In this document: in pieces, positions 48,248 to 58,219 of the stretch
How the letters are laid out: the number at the start of each line of letters is the position of its first letter
Position numbering within the stretch: the first letter of the stretch is position 1
Assembly: GCF_009295635.1 (NCBI RefSeq)
Contig: NZ_WHIW01000011.1
Span: 1-64,000 of the forward strand
Source of the DNA: Alkalilimnicola sp. S0819
Lineage (GTDB): Bacteria > Pseudomonadota > Gammaproteobacteria > Nitrococcales > WHIW01
DNA: 64,000 nt
Direction of reading: 5' to 3'
Translations under genes and position numbers: made by a program
Notes under the pieces: model-generated
Database searches by the model: none
The model's input: only the letters and a program-made list of their open reading frames with translations
Told to the model about the DNA's origin: nothing

Positions 48248-49252
48248 ATGACTGCAGCGCGTCCGGATGTGGTGAGCCAGGAAAATCGCTTCAGCTTCCG
48301 GGTGGTGCCGCCCGCGCGGCCGGTGCCCAGCCTGGCGGAGGATGTGCGCAGGGGCTTTGCCAGGCCCCAGCGGGAACTGCCGCCGAAGTATTTCTACGAC
48401 GAGGCGGGCTCGCAGCTGTTCGACCGGATCTGCGACACCCCCGAGTACTACCCCACCCGCACCGAGGCGGAGCTGCTGCGCGAACATGCCGGGGAAATCA
48501 TCCGTCAGGCCGCCCCGGAGCAGCTGATCGAGTTCGGCAGCGGCAGTTGTCGAAAGACCCGCCATCTGTTGCAGGCCTGCGCCGAGCAGGGTTTCGCCCC
48601 TCTTTTTCAGCCCTTCGAATTCTGCGAGAGCATGCTGCGCGAGTCGGCCGCGGACCTGCTGCGCGACTACCCCTGGCTGCGAGTGAACGGTTTGCAGGGG
48701 GATTACACCGCGGGCCTGCAGACCGTGCCGCTGCCCCCCGGGCGGCGTTTGTTCGTGTTCCTGGGGGGCACCATCGGCAATTTCACCCCCGAGCAGTCGC
48801 GGCATTTCCTCACCGAGCTACGCGAGCGCATGGCGCCGGGGGACCACCTGCTGTTGGGGGCCGATCGGGTCAAGGCCGTGGAAGCCCTGGAGGCGGCCTA
48901 CGATGACGCCCAGGGACTGACGGCCCGCTTCAACCTCAATGTGCTGCGCGTGCTGAACCGTGAACTGGGTGCGGATTTCGAGCCCAAGGCCTGGGCGCAT
49001 CAGGCGCGATTCGACCCCGGCCATTCCCGCATCGAGATGCATTTGCGCGCCCGTAGCGCCCAGACCGTGCGTGTCACGGCGCTGGGCGAGCAATACGCCT
49101 TCGCCGTCGGCGAGAGCATACGCACGGAGATCAGCCGCAAGTTCACCGTGGAGGCGCTGCATCAGGAGCTCGAGGGCGCGGGGCTTGCGCCCGTGGGCCA
49201 CTTTGAACCCGCGCAGAGAAGTTTTTCGCTGTTGCTGGCCAGGCCCGCCTGA
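48248..49252 (+). CDS. egtD: Histidine N-alpha-methyltransferase EgtD
   Basis: EgtD trimethylates histidine to hercynine with SAM. The 334-residue protein has the family start [29 protein letters not shown], the SAM-binding [29 protein letters not shown] and a C-terminal substrate domain with [12 protein letters not shown] 48248 has AGGGAGA eight bases upstream. It is divergent from egtC across 67 bases, so the two sides probably share control. Confidence 0.94.
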   Translation: MTAARPDVVSQENRFSFRVVPPARPVPSLAEDVRRGFARPQRELPPKYFYDEAGSQLFDRICDTPEYYPTRTEAELLREHAGEIIRQAAPEQLIEFGSGSCRKTRHLLQACAEQGFAPLFQPFEFCESMLRESAADLLRDYPWLRVNGLQGDYTAGLQTVPLPPGRRLFVFLGGTIGNFTPEQSRHFLTELRERMAPGDHLLLGADRVKAVEALEAAYDDAQGLTARFNLNVLRVLNRELGADFEPKAWAHQARFDPGHSRIEMHLRARSAQTVRVTALGEQYAFAVGESIRTEISRKFTVEALHQELEGAGLAPVGHFEPAQRSFSLLLARPA

Positions 49253-49370
49253 CTGCCGCGAGGCCGCCGCAGGGTGCCGGAGGTTCGTTGCCGGGCCGGG
49301 CTTTCCGCCCTGTCATCAAGACGTCACACCGATGCGACAGGATGCGCTTGCCCTGATTCCGGAGCGAGCC

Positions 49371-51476
49371 ATGTCCCTCAGCATTGCCAGCCCACGTCCC
49401 CGATCCATCCTGCGCAAAGCGCTGCTGCCGCCGCTGTTGCTGTTGTCACTGATGCTGGCCATGGGATTGACGTCCTTGGGAGTTCTGGATGATCTGAATC
49501 GGCGGGTGGACGAACTGGATGCCAGGTTCGCCCCGCGGGTGGCAGCGCTGACCTCGCTCACCGAGGCTTTGTACCTGGAACGCCTGGCGGTGGAGCGCCT
49601 GCTGGCGCGCATGGATGAGGACAGCGAACAGTTATGGCGTTCGCGCCAGGCGGAGGTGGGCACCGCGCTGGGGGAGCTGTCGGTGGCCCTGGAAGGCACG
49701 GTCTGGCGGCAGGCGGGCGCACGGCTCCGACAGCGCCATCAAGACTACTCGACACTGTTTGCCGATCGGGTGCTGCCGGCGCTTCATCGGCTACTGCACC
49801 TCAACCGTTCGGTGGTTGTGGCGCGCGGCGGCGGTGCCGCCGAACAGCTCGCCCTGATGGTGCAGGAGGCGTTGGCCCAGGAAGAGGATCTGTTCGCCGA
49901 TCTGGGCGGTCAGGCCCTGCGTGCCTTGCTCAATGCCCGGGTGGCGCTGCAGCGTTTCGCCGCTGAAGGCAATGCGGCCCAGGGCGCGGGGGCCGCCGAG
50001 CAAGTGGCGGACGTGGGCGCCTTGCTGGATACCGTCAACGCCTTCGTTTTCTCCGATTATGTGGCGCTGGAAATGCGGGACGTGCTCGCGCACTGGGCGG
50101 CGGTGACCACGGCATTCGAGGAAATGCTGGCCCTGCGGGCGCAAAGCCGCGCGCTCATCGTCGGGGAGCTGAGCACGCTGGGGGAGGCCATGACGGATCA
50201 GGCCCGCAGCTTGCAGGCCGAATCCTTCGCGGCAATGACCGCCATGAACGCTCAGACCAGCGAACAGGTCGCGGGCACCCGCTGGACCCTGTCCCTGCTG
50301 CTGGGGCTGGCCGTGGTGGGTGGCCTGGGCGTGTCCTGGTTGGTGACCCGCAGTTATCTGCGCCCGCTGATTCGCTTGAAGACCTTCATGAGCGAGCTGG
50401 CCGACAATCTGGCGGCGGGCCGATTGGCACTCTCTGCGCGGGCGGAAGTACCAAGTCGCGACGAGGTGGGGGAGCTGGCCTGCCACATCAATGTCTTTCT
50501 TGCCGCTCTGCAAGAGGTCGCGATCACCCTCGGCCGAGAGAGCACGGCTCTGGCGCGGGCCTCCGGGGAATTGCTGGACAGCACTGGCGCCGGCTGCGAG
50601 GACATGGCGGCTCAGCGCGGGGAGCTGGATCAGGTGGCGGGCGCCATGATCCAGATGAACGGCGCGGCCGAGGAGGTCGCCCGCCATGCCGCCCAGGCCG
50701 CCCAGGCCGCGACCGAAGCGCACGGTCAGGCCCGCGAGGGTGAGGCCGTGGTGGAAGATTCCCTGCTGGCGCTGGGTGAACTGCTGGGGGTGGTCAACGA
50801 GGCGGGGCAGGCCATGGAGCAGCTCGGCCGTGACAGCGAGACCATCACCGAAATCACCGAAGTCATCGCCAGTGTCGCCAAACAGACCAATCTGCTGGCG
50901 CTTAACGCGGCCATCGAAGCGGCTCGCGCCGGGGAGAGTGGGCGGGGGTTCGCGGTGGTGGCCGATGAAGTGCGGGAGCTTGCCCGGCGCAGCAGCGAAT
51001 CCGCCCAGACCATAGAGCAGCGCCTGGCGGGGCTGCGCGCGTCCATGGGGGCGGCCTTGCAACGCATGCGCGGCAGCGGCGAACAGGGTCAGCGCGCCAG
51101 GGAACAGGCGGAGCAGGCGGCGCGGGCGTTGCGCGGCATACAAGAAGCGGTACGGCGTATCGACGGCATGAGCGCGGAGCTGGCCAGTGCCGCTGAGCAG
51201 CAAAGTCAGGTAAGCGCAGGGGTGAGTGAGCGCACGGAGCAGATCCGCGTTCTTGCCGAGCGCACCGAAACGGGTGCGCTGAAGGGGCGGGAGGAAAGTC
51301 AGGCGCTGGCCGCGCTGGGGGCACGCCTGAAAGGCCTGGTGAACCGTCTGAATGGCGGTGTCGGAGCGGATGAGGCGGATTCGAAAGCCCTTTGTGCCTC
51401 AGCGCGTGACCTGATCCCTTGGCCGAGCGAGGGGCGAAAGGCCCCTCTCCATCCGATCCAGCGCAAGGTGGCCTGA
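49371..51476 (+). CDS. Methyl-accepting chemotaxis protein
   Basis: The 701-residue receptor has a first membrane segment ([20 protein letters not shown]), a large helical periplasmic sensor (about 45-300), a second segment ([19 protein letters not shown]), a HAMP domain and a signalling domain whose hairpin tip reads [24 protein letters not shown]. No CheR-binding pentapeptide ends the protein. ATG 49371 is preceded by GGAGCGAGCC; an earlier ATG at 49332 is possible. The ligand is unknown. It converges on the porin gene with 11 bases between. Confidence 0.92.
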   Translation: MSLSIASPRPRSILRKALLPPLLLLSLMLAMGLTSLGVLDDLNRRVDELDARFAPRVAALTSLTEALYLERLAVERLLARMDEDSEQLWRSRQAEVGTALGELSVALEGTVWRQAGARLRQRHQDYSTLFADRVLPALHRLLHLNRSVVVARGGGAAEQLALMVQEALAQEEDLFADLGGQALRALLNARVALQRFAAEGNAAQGAGAAEQVADVGALLDTVNAFVFSDYVALEMRDVLAHWAAVTTAFEEMLALRAQSRALIVGELSTLGEAMTDQARSLQAESFAAMTAMNAQTSEQVAGTRWTLSLLLGLAVVGGLGVSWLVTRSYLRPLIRLKTFMSELADNLAAGRLALSARAEVPSRDEVGELACHINVFLAALQEVAITLGRESTALARASGELLDSTGAGCEDMAAQRGELDQVAGAMIQMNGAAEEVARHAAQAAQAATEAHGQAREGEAVVEDSLLALGELLGVVNEAGQAMEQLGRDSETITEITEVIASVAKQTNLLALNAAIEAARAGESGRGFAVVADEVRELARRSSESAQTIEQRLAGLRASMGAALQRMRGSGEQGQRAREQAEQAARALRGIQEAVRRIDGMSAELASAAEQQSQVSAGVSERTEQIRVLAERTETGALKGREESQALAALGARLKGLVNRLNGGVGADEADSKALCASARDLIPWPSEGRKAPLHPIQRKVA

Positions 51477-51487
51477 GCGGTGTTTCC

Positions 51488-52576
51488 CTAGAAAATCCAA
51501 ATCAGCCCCAGCGCGATGGCCCGCGGGTCCCCACCCAAGGTGGTCTTGAGTTCATCGCCGTGGCCACCGTCCACGCCCTGGTAGCGGGCCGCCTCGCCGT
51601 TGCGGGTCTGGGTGTAGACCGCGTACACGGTGGTGCTGGGGTGGATCTTGTACTCGCCGCCGACGGCGTACATGTCGGCGCTTGAATCATCCACGTTGCC
51701 GTAGTCCTCGGCGTGCAGCCACTGGGCCTTCAGGGTGGCCTTGCCGGTCAGTTTCAGCGCCACATGGGCACCGTAGGCGGCGCGGTTCAGGGTATAGGTG
51801 CTTTCGCCGGCATCCCCCGCGTCGTAGTCCTCGTAGAGCGCGCCCACGCGCACCCGGCCGAAGTCGTAGCCGGCGCCGAGCCGATAGCCGCTGACCTTGT
51901 CGCCTTCCGTGGCCACGGCCTTGTCGATATCCAGTGCCGAATATTCCTCGTAGGCCAGCCCCAGGCTGAAATTGCCCGGTGTCCACAGCGCACTGACGCT
52001 GTACATGTCGTGGTCATTGTCATCGCGGCTGCCGTTGTTTTGCTGGTCCGCCGAATACATGGCGCCCAGCTGCAGCTGCTCGAAGAAGCTCTTGCGCCAG
52101 TACAGGGCGTTCTTGCCCCGGGTGTCCATTTTCGAGCCGAACTGGGCGCTGGCGCCGATCAGTGCGCGATGATCCCCCACGGTGTCGCCGAAGGTGAGGA
52201 ATTTACCGCGCAGTTGCTTGAAGGGCGTGTCGTGGTAACCCACCAGCACATCCCCCATGGGTCCGCGCAGGCCCACGAAGCTGTTGCGGGTGCTCCAGAA
52301 GTCATCGCTGGAATCGGTCAGGTCCACGCCCTGCTCGATCTGGTAGAGCACGCTGAAGCGCTCGTTCAGGCCGTATATGCCCTTGAAGCCCAGGCGGCTG
52401 GAGTTGCTGGAGACCACGAAATCCGTGCCCTCGCCACTGGCGTCCGGGTCGAAACCCGCGATGGCCACGTTCAGCTTGCCGTAGATCTCCAGTTTCTCGT
52501 CGATGACCTGCAGGGCAGGGGCGCTGACGGGCAGGCTCAACAGCAGGCTGGCGGTGATCAGGTGCCTCTTCTTCAC
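51488..52576 (-). CDS. Outer-membrane porin, gammaproteobacterial type (copy 1)
   Basis: The 362-residue protein has a signal peptide (MKKRHLITASLLLSLPVSAPA), a first strand IDEKLEIYGKLNVAIAGFD, the SSNSSRLGFKG motif, an alternating beta-strand pattern and a C-terminal Phe (LGLIWIF) for the Bam machinery. It is acidic. It is divergent from phoB, and a Pho box lies between them, though oriented toward phoB. Related to the porin at 54928. Confidence 0.9.
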   Translation of the reverse strand: MKKRHLITASLLLSLPVSAPALQVIDEKLEIYGKLNVAIAGFDPDASGEGTDFVVSSNSSRLGFKGIYGLNERFSVLYQIEQGVDLTDSSDDFWSTRNSFVGLRGPMGDVLVGYHDTPFKQLRGKFLTFGDTVGDHRALIGASAQFGSKMDTRGKNALYWRKSFFEQLQLGAMYSADQQNNGSRDDNDHDMYSVSALWTPGNFSLGLAYEEYSALDIDKAVATEGDKVSGYRLGAGYDFGRVRVGALYEDYDAGDAGESTYTLNRAAYGAHVALKLTGKATLKAQWLHAEDYGNVDDSSADMYAVGGEYKIHPSTTVYAVYTQTRNGEAARYQGVDGGHGDELKTTLGGDPRAIALGLIWIF

Positions 52577-52633
52577 GACCGGGCTCCTCGTGTGGCGGCT
52601 TCCAGGGGGCCCCGCGGGGGCGTTGCGCGCATG

Positions 52634-52667
52634 GTGTCACAAATCTGTCATGATGTTGCGCTGTAAT
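52634..52667 (+). promoter_or_regulatory. Pho box and -10 of phoBR
   Basis: GTGTCACAAATCTGTCAT (52634-52651) matches the PhoB box consensus CTGTCATAAATCTGTCAT at 16 of 18 positions. Ten bases on is TGTAAT (52662-52667), the -10 spacing expected when PhoB replaces a -35. phoBR is therefore probably autoactivated. Confidence 0.82.
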
Positions 52668-52700
52668 GCGGGGCATTGCAGGTAATGGGCAAGAAGTAGC

Positions 52701-53381
52701 ATGGCAAGAATCCTTATAGTCGAAGACGAGGCGGCCATCCGGCAGATGGTAGGCCTGGCGCTGGCGCGGGCCGGTCATGAGGGGCGCGAGGCCGCCTCCG
52801 CCGAGGCAGGTATGGCCATGCTGGAAGACAGCGTGCCGGATCTGGTGCTGCTCGATTGGATGCTGCCGGGCATGAGCGGGGTGGACTTCGCACGGCGCCT
52901 GAAACGCCACCCGGCCTACAAGGATGTGCCCCTGATCATGCTCACCGCGCGCGGCGAGGAAGAGGACCGCGTTCGGGGGTTGGACGTGGGGGCGGATGAT
53001 TTCGTTACCAAGCCCTTCTCCCCTCGGGAGTTGATGGCCCGCATCAAGGCGGTGCTGCGCCGCGCCGCCCCGGCGGCGGCCGATGAGCCGGTGGAGGTGG
53101 CCGGGCTTACCCTGGACCCGGTGGCGCACCGGGTCTGGACCGGGGAGCGCACCCTGGACATGGGGCCCACTGAATTCCGCCTGCTGCACTTCTTCATGAC
53201 CCACCAGGACCGGGTGTTCAGCCGTGCGCAACTGCTGGACAATGTCTGGGGGACCAATGTCTATGTAGAGGAGCGTACCGTGGACGTGCATATCCGCCGC
53301 CTGCGCAAGGCCATCGGCGAGCATGATCGGCTGATTCAGACCGTGCGCGGCGCCGGCTACCGCTTCTCCACCCGGGCATGA
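52701..53381 (+). CDS. phoB: Phosphate regulon response regulator PhoB
   Basis: The 226-residue protein has a receiver domain ([13 protein letters not shown], phosphoacceptor Asp in [10 protein letters not shown], Lys in [13 protein letters not shown]) and an OmpR-type winged helix ending [30 protein letters not shown]. It is followed by phoR with an ATGA overlap. Confidence 0.95.
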   Translation: MARILIVEDEAAIRQMVGLALARAGHEGREAASAEAGMAMLEDSVPDLVLLDWMLPGMSGVDFARRLKRHPAYKDVPLIMLTARGEEEDRVRGLDVGADDFVTKPFSPRELMARIKAVLRRAAPAAADEPVEVAGLTLDPVAHRVWTGERTLDMGPTEFRLLHFFMTHQDRVFSRAQLLDNVWGTNVYVEERTVDVHIRRLRKAIGEHDRLIQTVRGAGYRFSTRA

Positions 53382-54685
53382 TTCACGATAACCCCTGGCC
53401 GCGCACCCTGCGGCGCTGGTGTTACGGCCTGGCCCTGGCTGGCCTGATCGGCTGGGGGCTGGGGCTTGCCGCCGAGGCTTTGGCGCTGGCGCTGGCGCTG
53501 GGTCTGCTCTGGCAGTTTCGCTACATCGCCCGGCTGGAGTACTGGCTGCGCAAGGATTCCCGCTTCGAGCCGCCCCACGGCCGAGGTCTGTGGGAAGACA
53601 TCTTCGACGGCATCTACCGCATGCAGCGCCGCCACCGCACCCGGCGGCGACGGCTGGGCGCGCTGCTGCACGCCTTCCGTGAATCCGTGGATGCGGTGCC
53701 CGACGGGGTGCTGGTGCTGGACGAGGGGGGCGAGATGCGCTGGTGGAACGATGCCGCCGAGCGCCTGATCGGCGTACGTTGGCCCCAGGACCGGGGACGA
53801 CGCCTGGATAACCTCTATCGCCATCCCGAGATGGTCAATTTCATGGCCTCGGAGCCGGATGAGTCGCGCAACCTCGCGGTGCCCGCGCCGCTGGACCCGG
53901 AGCTGATGCTGGATATCCGCCTGGTGCCCTATGGCGAGAGCCAGCGGCTGCTGATTGCCCGGGATATCACCCGGCTGAGAAAGCTGGAGGAAATGCGCCG
54001 GGACTTCGTCGCCAACGTTTCCCATGAACTGCGCACGCCCCTCACCGTGGTGCATGGGCTGGCGGAAACCCTGGCCGAGCCCGAGAACGGGCTGAGCGAG
54101 CCGGATCGGGACATGCTCGGCCTGGTCCTGCAACAGACCCGACGCATGAATCGTCTGGTGGACGACCTGCTGATGCTCTCGCGGTTGGAAACCGGCCCCC
54201 GGCCCGCGGCCGGGGAGGTGGTGGATGTAGCGGACATGTTGCGCGCCCTGGCCGAGGAGGCCCAGGCGCTGAGTGGTGCGCGCGCTCACCAGATCGAACT
54301 GCAGATCGACAGTGAGCGTGGCCTGCGCGCCGATGCCAACGAGCTGCGCAGCGCGTTTTCCAACCTGGTGCACAACGCCGTGCATTACACCCCGGCCGGT
54401 GGCCGAGTGACCCTGCAATGGCAGTGCGACGCCCAGGGCGCACGGTTCAGCGTGATCGATACCGGCATCGGTATCGCGCCGCAGCACATTCCCCGCCTTA
54501 CCGAGCGTTTCTACCGGGTGGATCGCGGCCGCAGCACCGCCACCGGCGGCACCGGCCTGGGGCTTGCCATCGTCAAGCACATCCTGGGGCGCTATGACGC
54601 GCATCTGGAGATACGCAGCACCCTGGGCGAGGGCAGCCGCTTCTGCTGCCACTTCCCGCCCGAAGCCGTCACCCCTGAGTCCTGA
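53378..54685 (+). CDS. phoR: Phosphate regulon sensor histidine kinase PhoR
   Basis: The 435-residue kinase has N-terminal membrane helices (about 13-50), a basic linker, a PAS domain (about 100-205), the H box [17 protein letters not shown] box [20 protein letters not shown] and [12 protein letters not shown]. Like other PhoR it has almost no periplasmic part and should sense phosphate through Pst and PhoU, both encoded downstream. Confidence 0.95.
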   Translation: MIHDNPWPRTLRRWCYGLALAGLIGWGLGLAAEALALALALGLLWQFRYIARLEYWLRKDSRFEPPHGRGLWEDIFDGIYRMQRRHRTRRRRLGALLHAFRESVDAVPDGVLVLDEGGEMRWWNDAAERLIGVRWPQDRGRRLDNLYRHPEMVNFMASEPDESRNLAVPAPLDPELMLDIRLVPYGESQRLLIARDITRLRKLEEMRRDFVANVSHELRTPLTVVHGLAETLAEPENGLSEPDRDMLGLVLQQTRRMNRLVDDLLMLSRLETGPRPAAGEVVDVADMLRALAEEAQALSGARAHQIELQIDSERGLRADANELRSAFSNLVHNAVHYTPAGGRVTLQWQCDAQGARFSVIDTGIGIAPQHIPRLTERFYRVDRGRSTATGGTGLGLAIVKHILGRYDAHLEIRSTLGEGSRFCCHFPPEAVTPES

Positions 54686-54813
54686 TCGAATCCGATCCCC
54701 CCTTCTTGCATGAGCCGCTCCTGCGCGGGAAAGCCGCGTTGGCCAGCGGCCATGCCTCACGGTCTGTTGCGCGCACGCAACGGTGACGTGCTTTTACAAC
54801 AGGCATCATCAAA

Positions 54814-54858
54814 CTGTCTCGAAGCTGTAACGGAAGCGTAACAGCCCAGGCTCATCAT
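54814..54858 (+). promoter_or_regulatory. Tandem Pho box array upstream of porin 2
   Basis: Three direct units lie 11 bases apart: CTGTCTC (54814), CTGTAAC (54825) and GCGTAAC (54836), the repeat period of PhoB sites. Ten bases after the last pair is CATCAT (54853-54858), a weak -10. Strong phosphate control of the porin is expected. A degenerate REP-like stretch (GAGCCGCTCCTG, about 54711) lies further upstream. Confidence 0.7.
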
Positions 54859-54927
54859 CGGCTGCGGTTGCGGGGGCAGCCCCGTGTTCTTACCGACACG
54901 AACCCTAACGAGCCTGAAGAGGACATC

Positions 54928-55983
54928 ATGAAGAAAACTGCAATCGCCGCGGCCATCGCCGCCGTCGTCGCCCTGCCGAGCACCGCTGGTGCCTATGAAA
55001 TCATCGGCAAGCACCTGGAGGTGTATGGCAAGGCCCACGTGTCCGTGGACTTCGCTGACAACGACCGCGACAGCGCCGTGGCCATCGCCAGCAACTCGAG
55101 CCGCCTGGGTTTCAAGGGCGTTACCGCCGTCAGCGATCAGCTGGACGTGCTCTACCAGATCGAATCCAAGATCGTGTTCGATGAAGGCGGCGCCAACTTC
55201 GCCGGTCGCAACACCTACGTCGGCCTGGGTGGCGATTTCGGCAAGGTGCTCATCGGCAACCAGGACACGCCCTTCAAGGGTGTGCGCGGCACCTTCGACC
55301 TGTTCGGCGACACCGTGGGTGATGCCCGCAACCTGCTGGGCGTCTACGCCGTGGGCACGGCCGTTTCGGATATCGGCAACCGCCGCGCCAAGAACAGCAT
55401 TCAGTACCTTTCGCCGAGCATCGGTGGCTTCGCCGCGAAGGCCATGTACTCCAGCTCGTATAACGACACGGAGCTGCCGGGCGGCATCGAGGACAACGAC
55501 TTCGATCTGTACAGCGTCAGCGGCAGCTACAAGCTGGGTGGCCTGACCCTGGCGGCCGGTTACGAGCGTGCCAACTCGGCGCTGAACAACGACGAGTCCG
55601 ACGGCTACCGCCTTGCCGCCAACTACAAGTTCAACGCCTTCACCCTCGGTGCCATCGCCGAGCGTATCGAGCGTGGCAATATCGAACGCGACGCATACGG
55701 CATCAATGGCGCGTTCAGCTTTGGCCCCAACAAGCTCAAGCTGCAGTACGTCTACGCCGATGAAATCGACGGCATCGACGACAGCGATGCCAGTCAGCTG
55801 ACCCTGGGCTTCGACCACAAGCTGGGCAAGAAGACCACCCTCTACGCCGCCTACAACCTGCTCGACAACAACGATGCCGCGGGCTACCGCATCAAGGGCG
55901 GCCACGACACGGATGTGTACGAAGTCAATGCCGTGGGCGATGACGTCAGCGCCTTCTCCATCGGTCTGGTTCACAGCTTCTAA
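54928..55983 (+). CDS. Outer-membrane porin, gammaproteobacterial type (copy 2)
   Basis: The 351-residue protein has a signal peptide (MKKTAIAAAIAAVVALPSTAGA), first strand GKHLEVYGKAHVSVDFADN, SSNSSRLGFKG, GKVLIGNQDTPFKGVRG and a C-terminal HSF ending in Phe. It resembles copy 1 along its length. The ATG has GAAGAGGA upstream. Pho boxes in front and pstS behind suggest a phosphate-starvation porin; it is not recognisably OprP. Confidence 0.9.
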   Translation: MKKTAIAAAIAAVVALPSTAGAYEIIGKHLEVYGKAHVSVDFADNDRDSAVAIASNSSRLGFKGVTAVSDQLDVLYQIESKIVFDEGGANFAGRNTYVGLGGDFGKVLIGNQDTPFKGVRGTFDLFGDTVGDARNLLGVYAVGTAVSDIGNRRAKNSIQYLSPSIGGFAAKAMYSSSYNDTELPGGIEDNDFDLYSVSGSYKLGGLTLAAGYERANSALNNDESDGYRLAANYKFNAFTLGAIAERIERGNIERDAYGINGAFSFGPNKLKLQYVYADEIDGIDDSDASQLTLGFDHKLGKKTTLYAAYNLLDNNDAAGYRIKGGHDTDVYEVNAVGDDVSAFSIGLVHSF

Positions 55984-55992
55984 GACCGCCCC

Positions 55993-56016
55993 GGCGCCCG
56001 CTTGGCAGCGGGCGCC
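55993..56016 (+). terminator. Hairpin after porin 2
   Basis: A perfect 9-bp stem GGCGCCCGC/GCGGGCGCC with a six-base loop lies 10 bases after the stop codon. It is followed by CTCTCT rather than a T run, so termination efficiency is uncertain. Confidence 0.6.
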
Positions 56017-56020
56017 CTCT

Positions 56021-56054
56021 CTGTAACTTGACTGTCACATTTCTTACATAGAAT
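56021..56054 (+). promoter_or_regulatory. Pho box and -10 of pstSCAB-phoU
   Basis: CTGTAACTTGACTGTCAC (56021-56038) fits the Pho box, and TAGAAT (56049-56054) follows after exactly ten bases. The transcript start would be near 56061, giving a 48-base leader. Confidence 0.85.
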
Positions 56055-56108
56055 GCGCAGCCATCGCCCCCAGCGGGCACTGCGCCTTCAACAGCAGGAG
56101 TCGCCAGC

Positions 56109-57149
56109 ATGTTGAAAAGCTTCAAATCCGTAGGCCTGGGTCTGGTTCTGGGCATGAGCGTGGGCAGCGCCTTCGCCGCCGATATCGCCGGCGCCGGCGC
56201 CAGCTTTCCGTATCCCGTCTACGCCAAGTGGGCGGACGCCTACCACAAGGCCACCGGCAACCGTATGAACTACCAGTCCATCGGTTCCGGCGGCGGCATT
56301 CGCCAGATCAAGGCCAAGACCGTAGACTTCGGCGCCTCCGACGCCCCGCTGACGCCGGACGAGCTCGCCGAGGCCGGTCTGATGCAGTGGCCCATGGTGA
56401 TGGGCGGCGTGGTGCCGGTGGTGAACCTGGACGGCATCGGGGCCGGTGAGCTCAAGCTCTCCAACGACGTGCTCGCCGATCTGTTCCTGGGCAAGATCAC
56501 CAGCTGGGACGACGAGGCCATCGCCGCGCTGAACCCGGGCGTGGACCTGCCGTCCCGTCGCGTGACCGCCGTGTATCGCTCCGACGGTTCCGGCACCACC
56601 TTCGTGTTCACCGACTACCTGGGCAAGGTCAGCGAGGAATGGAAGCGCGAAGTGGGAGTCGGCAAGGCCGTGGCCTGGCCCACCGGTGTCAGCGGTAAGG
56701 GTAACGAGGGTGTAGCCTCCTACGTGGGTCGCATCAAAGGCGGCATTGGCTACGTGGAGTACGCCTACGCCCTGCAGAACGAGCTGCCCCACGTGCAGCT
56801 ACGCAATCAGGCCGGCCAGTGGGTCAACCCGGGCAGCGAGAGCTTCCAGGCCGCCGCCGCCGGCGCCGACTGGGAGCAGGCCGAGGGCATGTACCTGGTG
56901 CTGACCAACCAGCCGGGCGCCAAGAGCTGGCCCATCACCGCCGCCACCTACATCCTGATGCACAAGCAGCAGGACAAGCCGGAGGCCGCTCGCAACGCCC
57001 TGGATTTCTTCAGCTGGGCTTTCGAGAACGGCGACGAGATGGCCGATGAGCTGCACTACGTGGCCATGCCGGACTCGGTGGTGAAGTTCATCGAGCAGCG
57101 TTGGAAGAATGAGCTGACCGACACCAGCGGTCAGCCGGTACTGCGCTGA
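56109..57149 (+). CDS. pstS: Phosphate-binding periplasmic protein PstS
   Basis: The 346-residue binding protein has a signal peptide ending SAFA/ADIAG and the phosphate-ligand segments GAGASFPYPVY, SIGSGGGIRQIKAKTVDFGASDAPL and YRSDGSGTTFVFTDYL. It delivers phosphate (and by error arsenate) to PstCAB. Confidence 0.96.
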   Translation: MLKSFKSVGLGLVLGMSVGSAFAADIAGAGASFPYPVYAKWADAYHKATGNRMNYQSIGSGGGIRQIKAKTVDFGASDAPLTPDELAEAGLMQWPMVMGGVVPVVNLDGIGAGELKLSNDVLADLFLGKITSWDDEAIAALNPGVDLPSRRVTAVYRSDGSGTTFVFTDYLGKVSEEWKREVGVGKAVAWPTGVSGKGNEGVASYVGRIKGGIGYVEYAYALQNELPHVQLRNQAGQWVNPGSESFQAAAAGADWEQAEGMYLVLTNQPGAKSWPITAATYILMHKQQDKPEAARNALDFFSWAFENGDEMADELHYVAMPDSVVKFIEQRWKNELTDTSGQPVLR

Positions 57150-57165
57150 CACGCGCAAACGGTAG

Positions 57166-57194
57166 ACGCCCGGGGCCACTGAGGCTCCGGGCGT
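57166..57194 (+). promoter_or_regulatory. Intercistronic hairpin pstS-pstC
   Basis: ACGCCCGG (57166-57173) pairs with CCGGGCGT (57187-57194), followed by TTCTC. It may protect or partly terminate the pstS message so that the binding protein is made in excess. Confidence 0.55.
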
Positions 57195-57216
57195 TTCTCA
57201 CTTTCGGGAGATCGGG

Positions 57217-58212
57217 ATGACCCAGGCAGTCGAGAATGCGCAACCGGGCCGGGCAGCGGACGGAATGCCCGACGGCAAGGCGCGCAGCGACCTCATCGAA
57301 CGGATCTTCGCCTGGTCCACGCGCCTCGCCGCCGCTGGTGTGCTGGTGTTGCTGCTGGGTGTGATGATCTCGCTGATCGCCGGCGCGCTGCCGGCGCTGC
57401 GGGAGTTCGGCCTGGGCTTCGTGTTCACCGAAGTCTGGAACCCGGTCACCGAGGAGTTCGGCGCGCTGGGGCCGATCTACGGCACCCTGGTGACCTCGCT
57501 GATCGCCATGCTCATCGCCGTGCCGGTGAGCTTCGGCATTGCGCTGTTCATCACCGAGCTGTGCCCGCTGTTCCTGCGCCGCCCGCTCGGGATCGCCATC
57601 GAGCTGCTGGCCGGCATTCCCAGCATCATCTACGGCATGTGGGGCCTGTTCATCTTCGCCCCCTGGTTCGGTGACCACGTGCAGCCCTGGCTGATCGACA
57701 ACCTGGCCGGCCTGCCCGGTGTGGGGTTCCTGTTCGACGGCGCGCCGCTGGGTATCGGCATGTTCACCGCCGGGCTGATCCTCGCGATCATGGTCATCCC
57801 CTTCATCTCCGCCGTGATGCGCGATGTCTTCGAAGTGGTGCCCCAGGTGCTGAAGGAATCCTCCTACGCCCTGGGGGCGACCACCTGGGAAGTGGTGCGT
57901 CAGGTGGTGCTGCCCTACACCAAGGTCGGCGTGGTCGGCGGTATCATGCTGGGCCTGGGGCGCGCCTTGGGCGAGACCATGGCAGTGACCTTCGTCATCG
58001 GCAATGCACACCGCATCGACCCCTCGCTGTTCATGCCCGGCACCACGATCTCGGCCACCCTGGCCAATGAATTCGCCGAAGCCGACGGGGTGCTGCACAC
58101 CTCCTCGCTGATGGCCCTGGGGTTGATCCTGTTCGTACTCACCTTCCTGGTGCTGGTGGCGGCGCGCTTGTTGCTGCTCAAGCTGCAGGCCGGCGAAGGC
58201 AGGAAGGTCTGA
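57217..58212 (+). CDS. pstC: Phosphate ABC transporter permease PstC
   Basis: The 331-residue permease has six or more membrane segments, [31 protein letters not shown] and the coupling motif [26 protein letters not shown]...[10 protein letters not shown]. The start follows a CTTTCGGGAGATCGGG leader with GGGAG. Confidence 0.95.
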   Translation: MTQAVENAQPGRAADGMPDGKARSDLIERIFAWSTRLAAAGVLVLLLGVMISLIAGALPALREFGLGFVFTEVWNPVTEEFGALGPIYGTLVTSLIAMLIAVPVSFGIALFITELCPLFLRRPLGIAIELLAGIPSIIYGMWGLFIFAPWFGDHVQPWLIDNLAGLPGVGFLFDGAPLGIGMFTAGLILAIMVIPFISAVMRDVFEVVPQVLKESSYALGATTWEVVRQVVLPYTKVGVVGGIMLGLGRALGETMAVTFVIGNAHRIDPSLFMPGTTISATLANEFAEADGVLHTSSLMALGLILFVLTFLVLVAARLLLLKLQAGEGRKV

Positions 58213-58219
58213 GGTGCTC

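Noticed and set aside
54928-55983. Porin 2 as OprP/OprO phosphate porin
   Set aside because: The sequence follows the general gammaproteobacterial porin pattern (YGK first strand, SSNSSRLGFKG) rather than OprP; only its promoter suggests phosphate.
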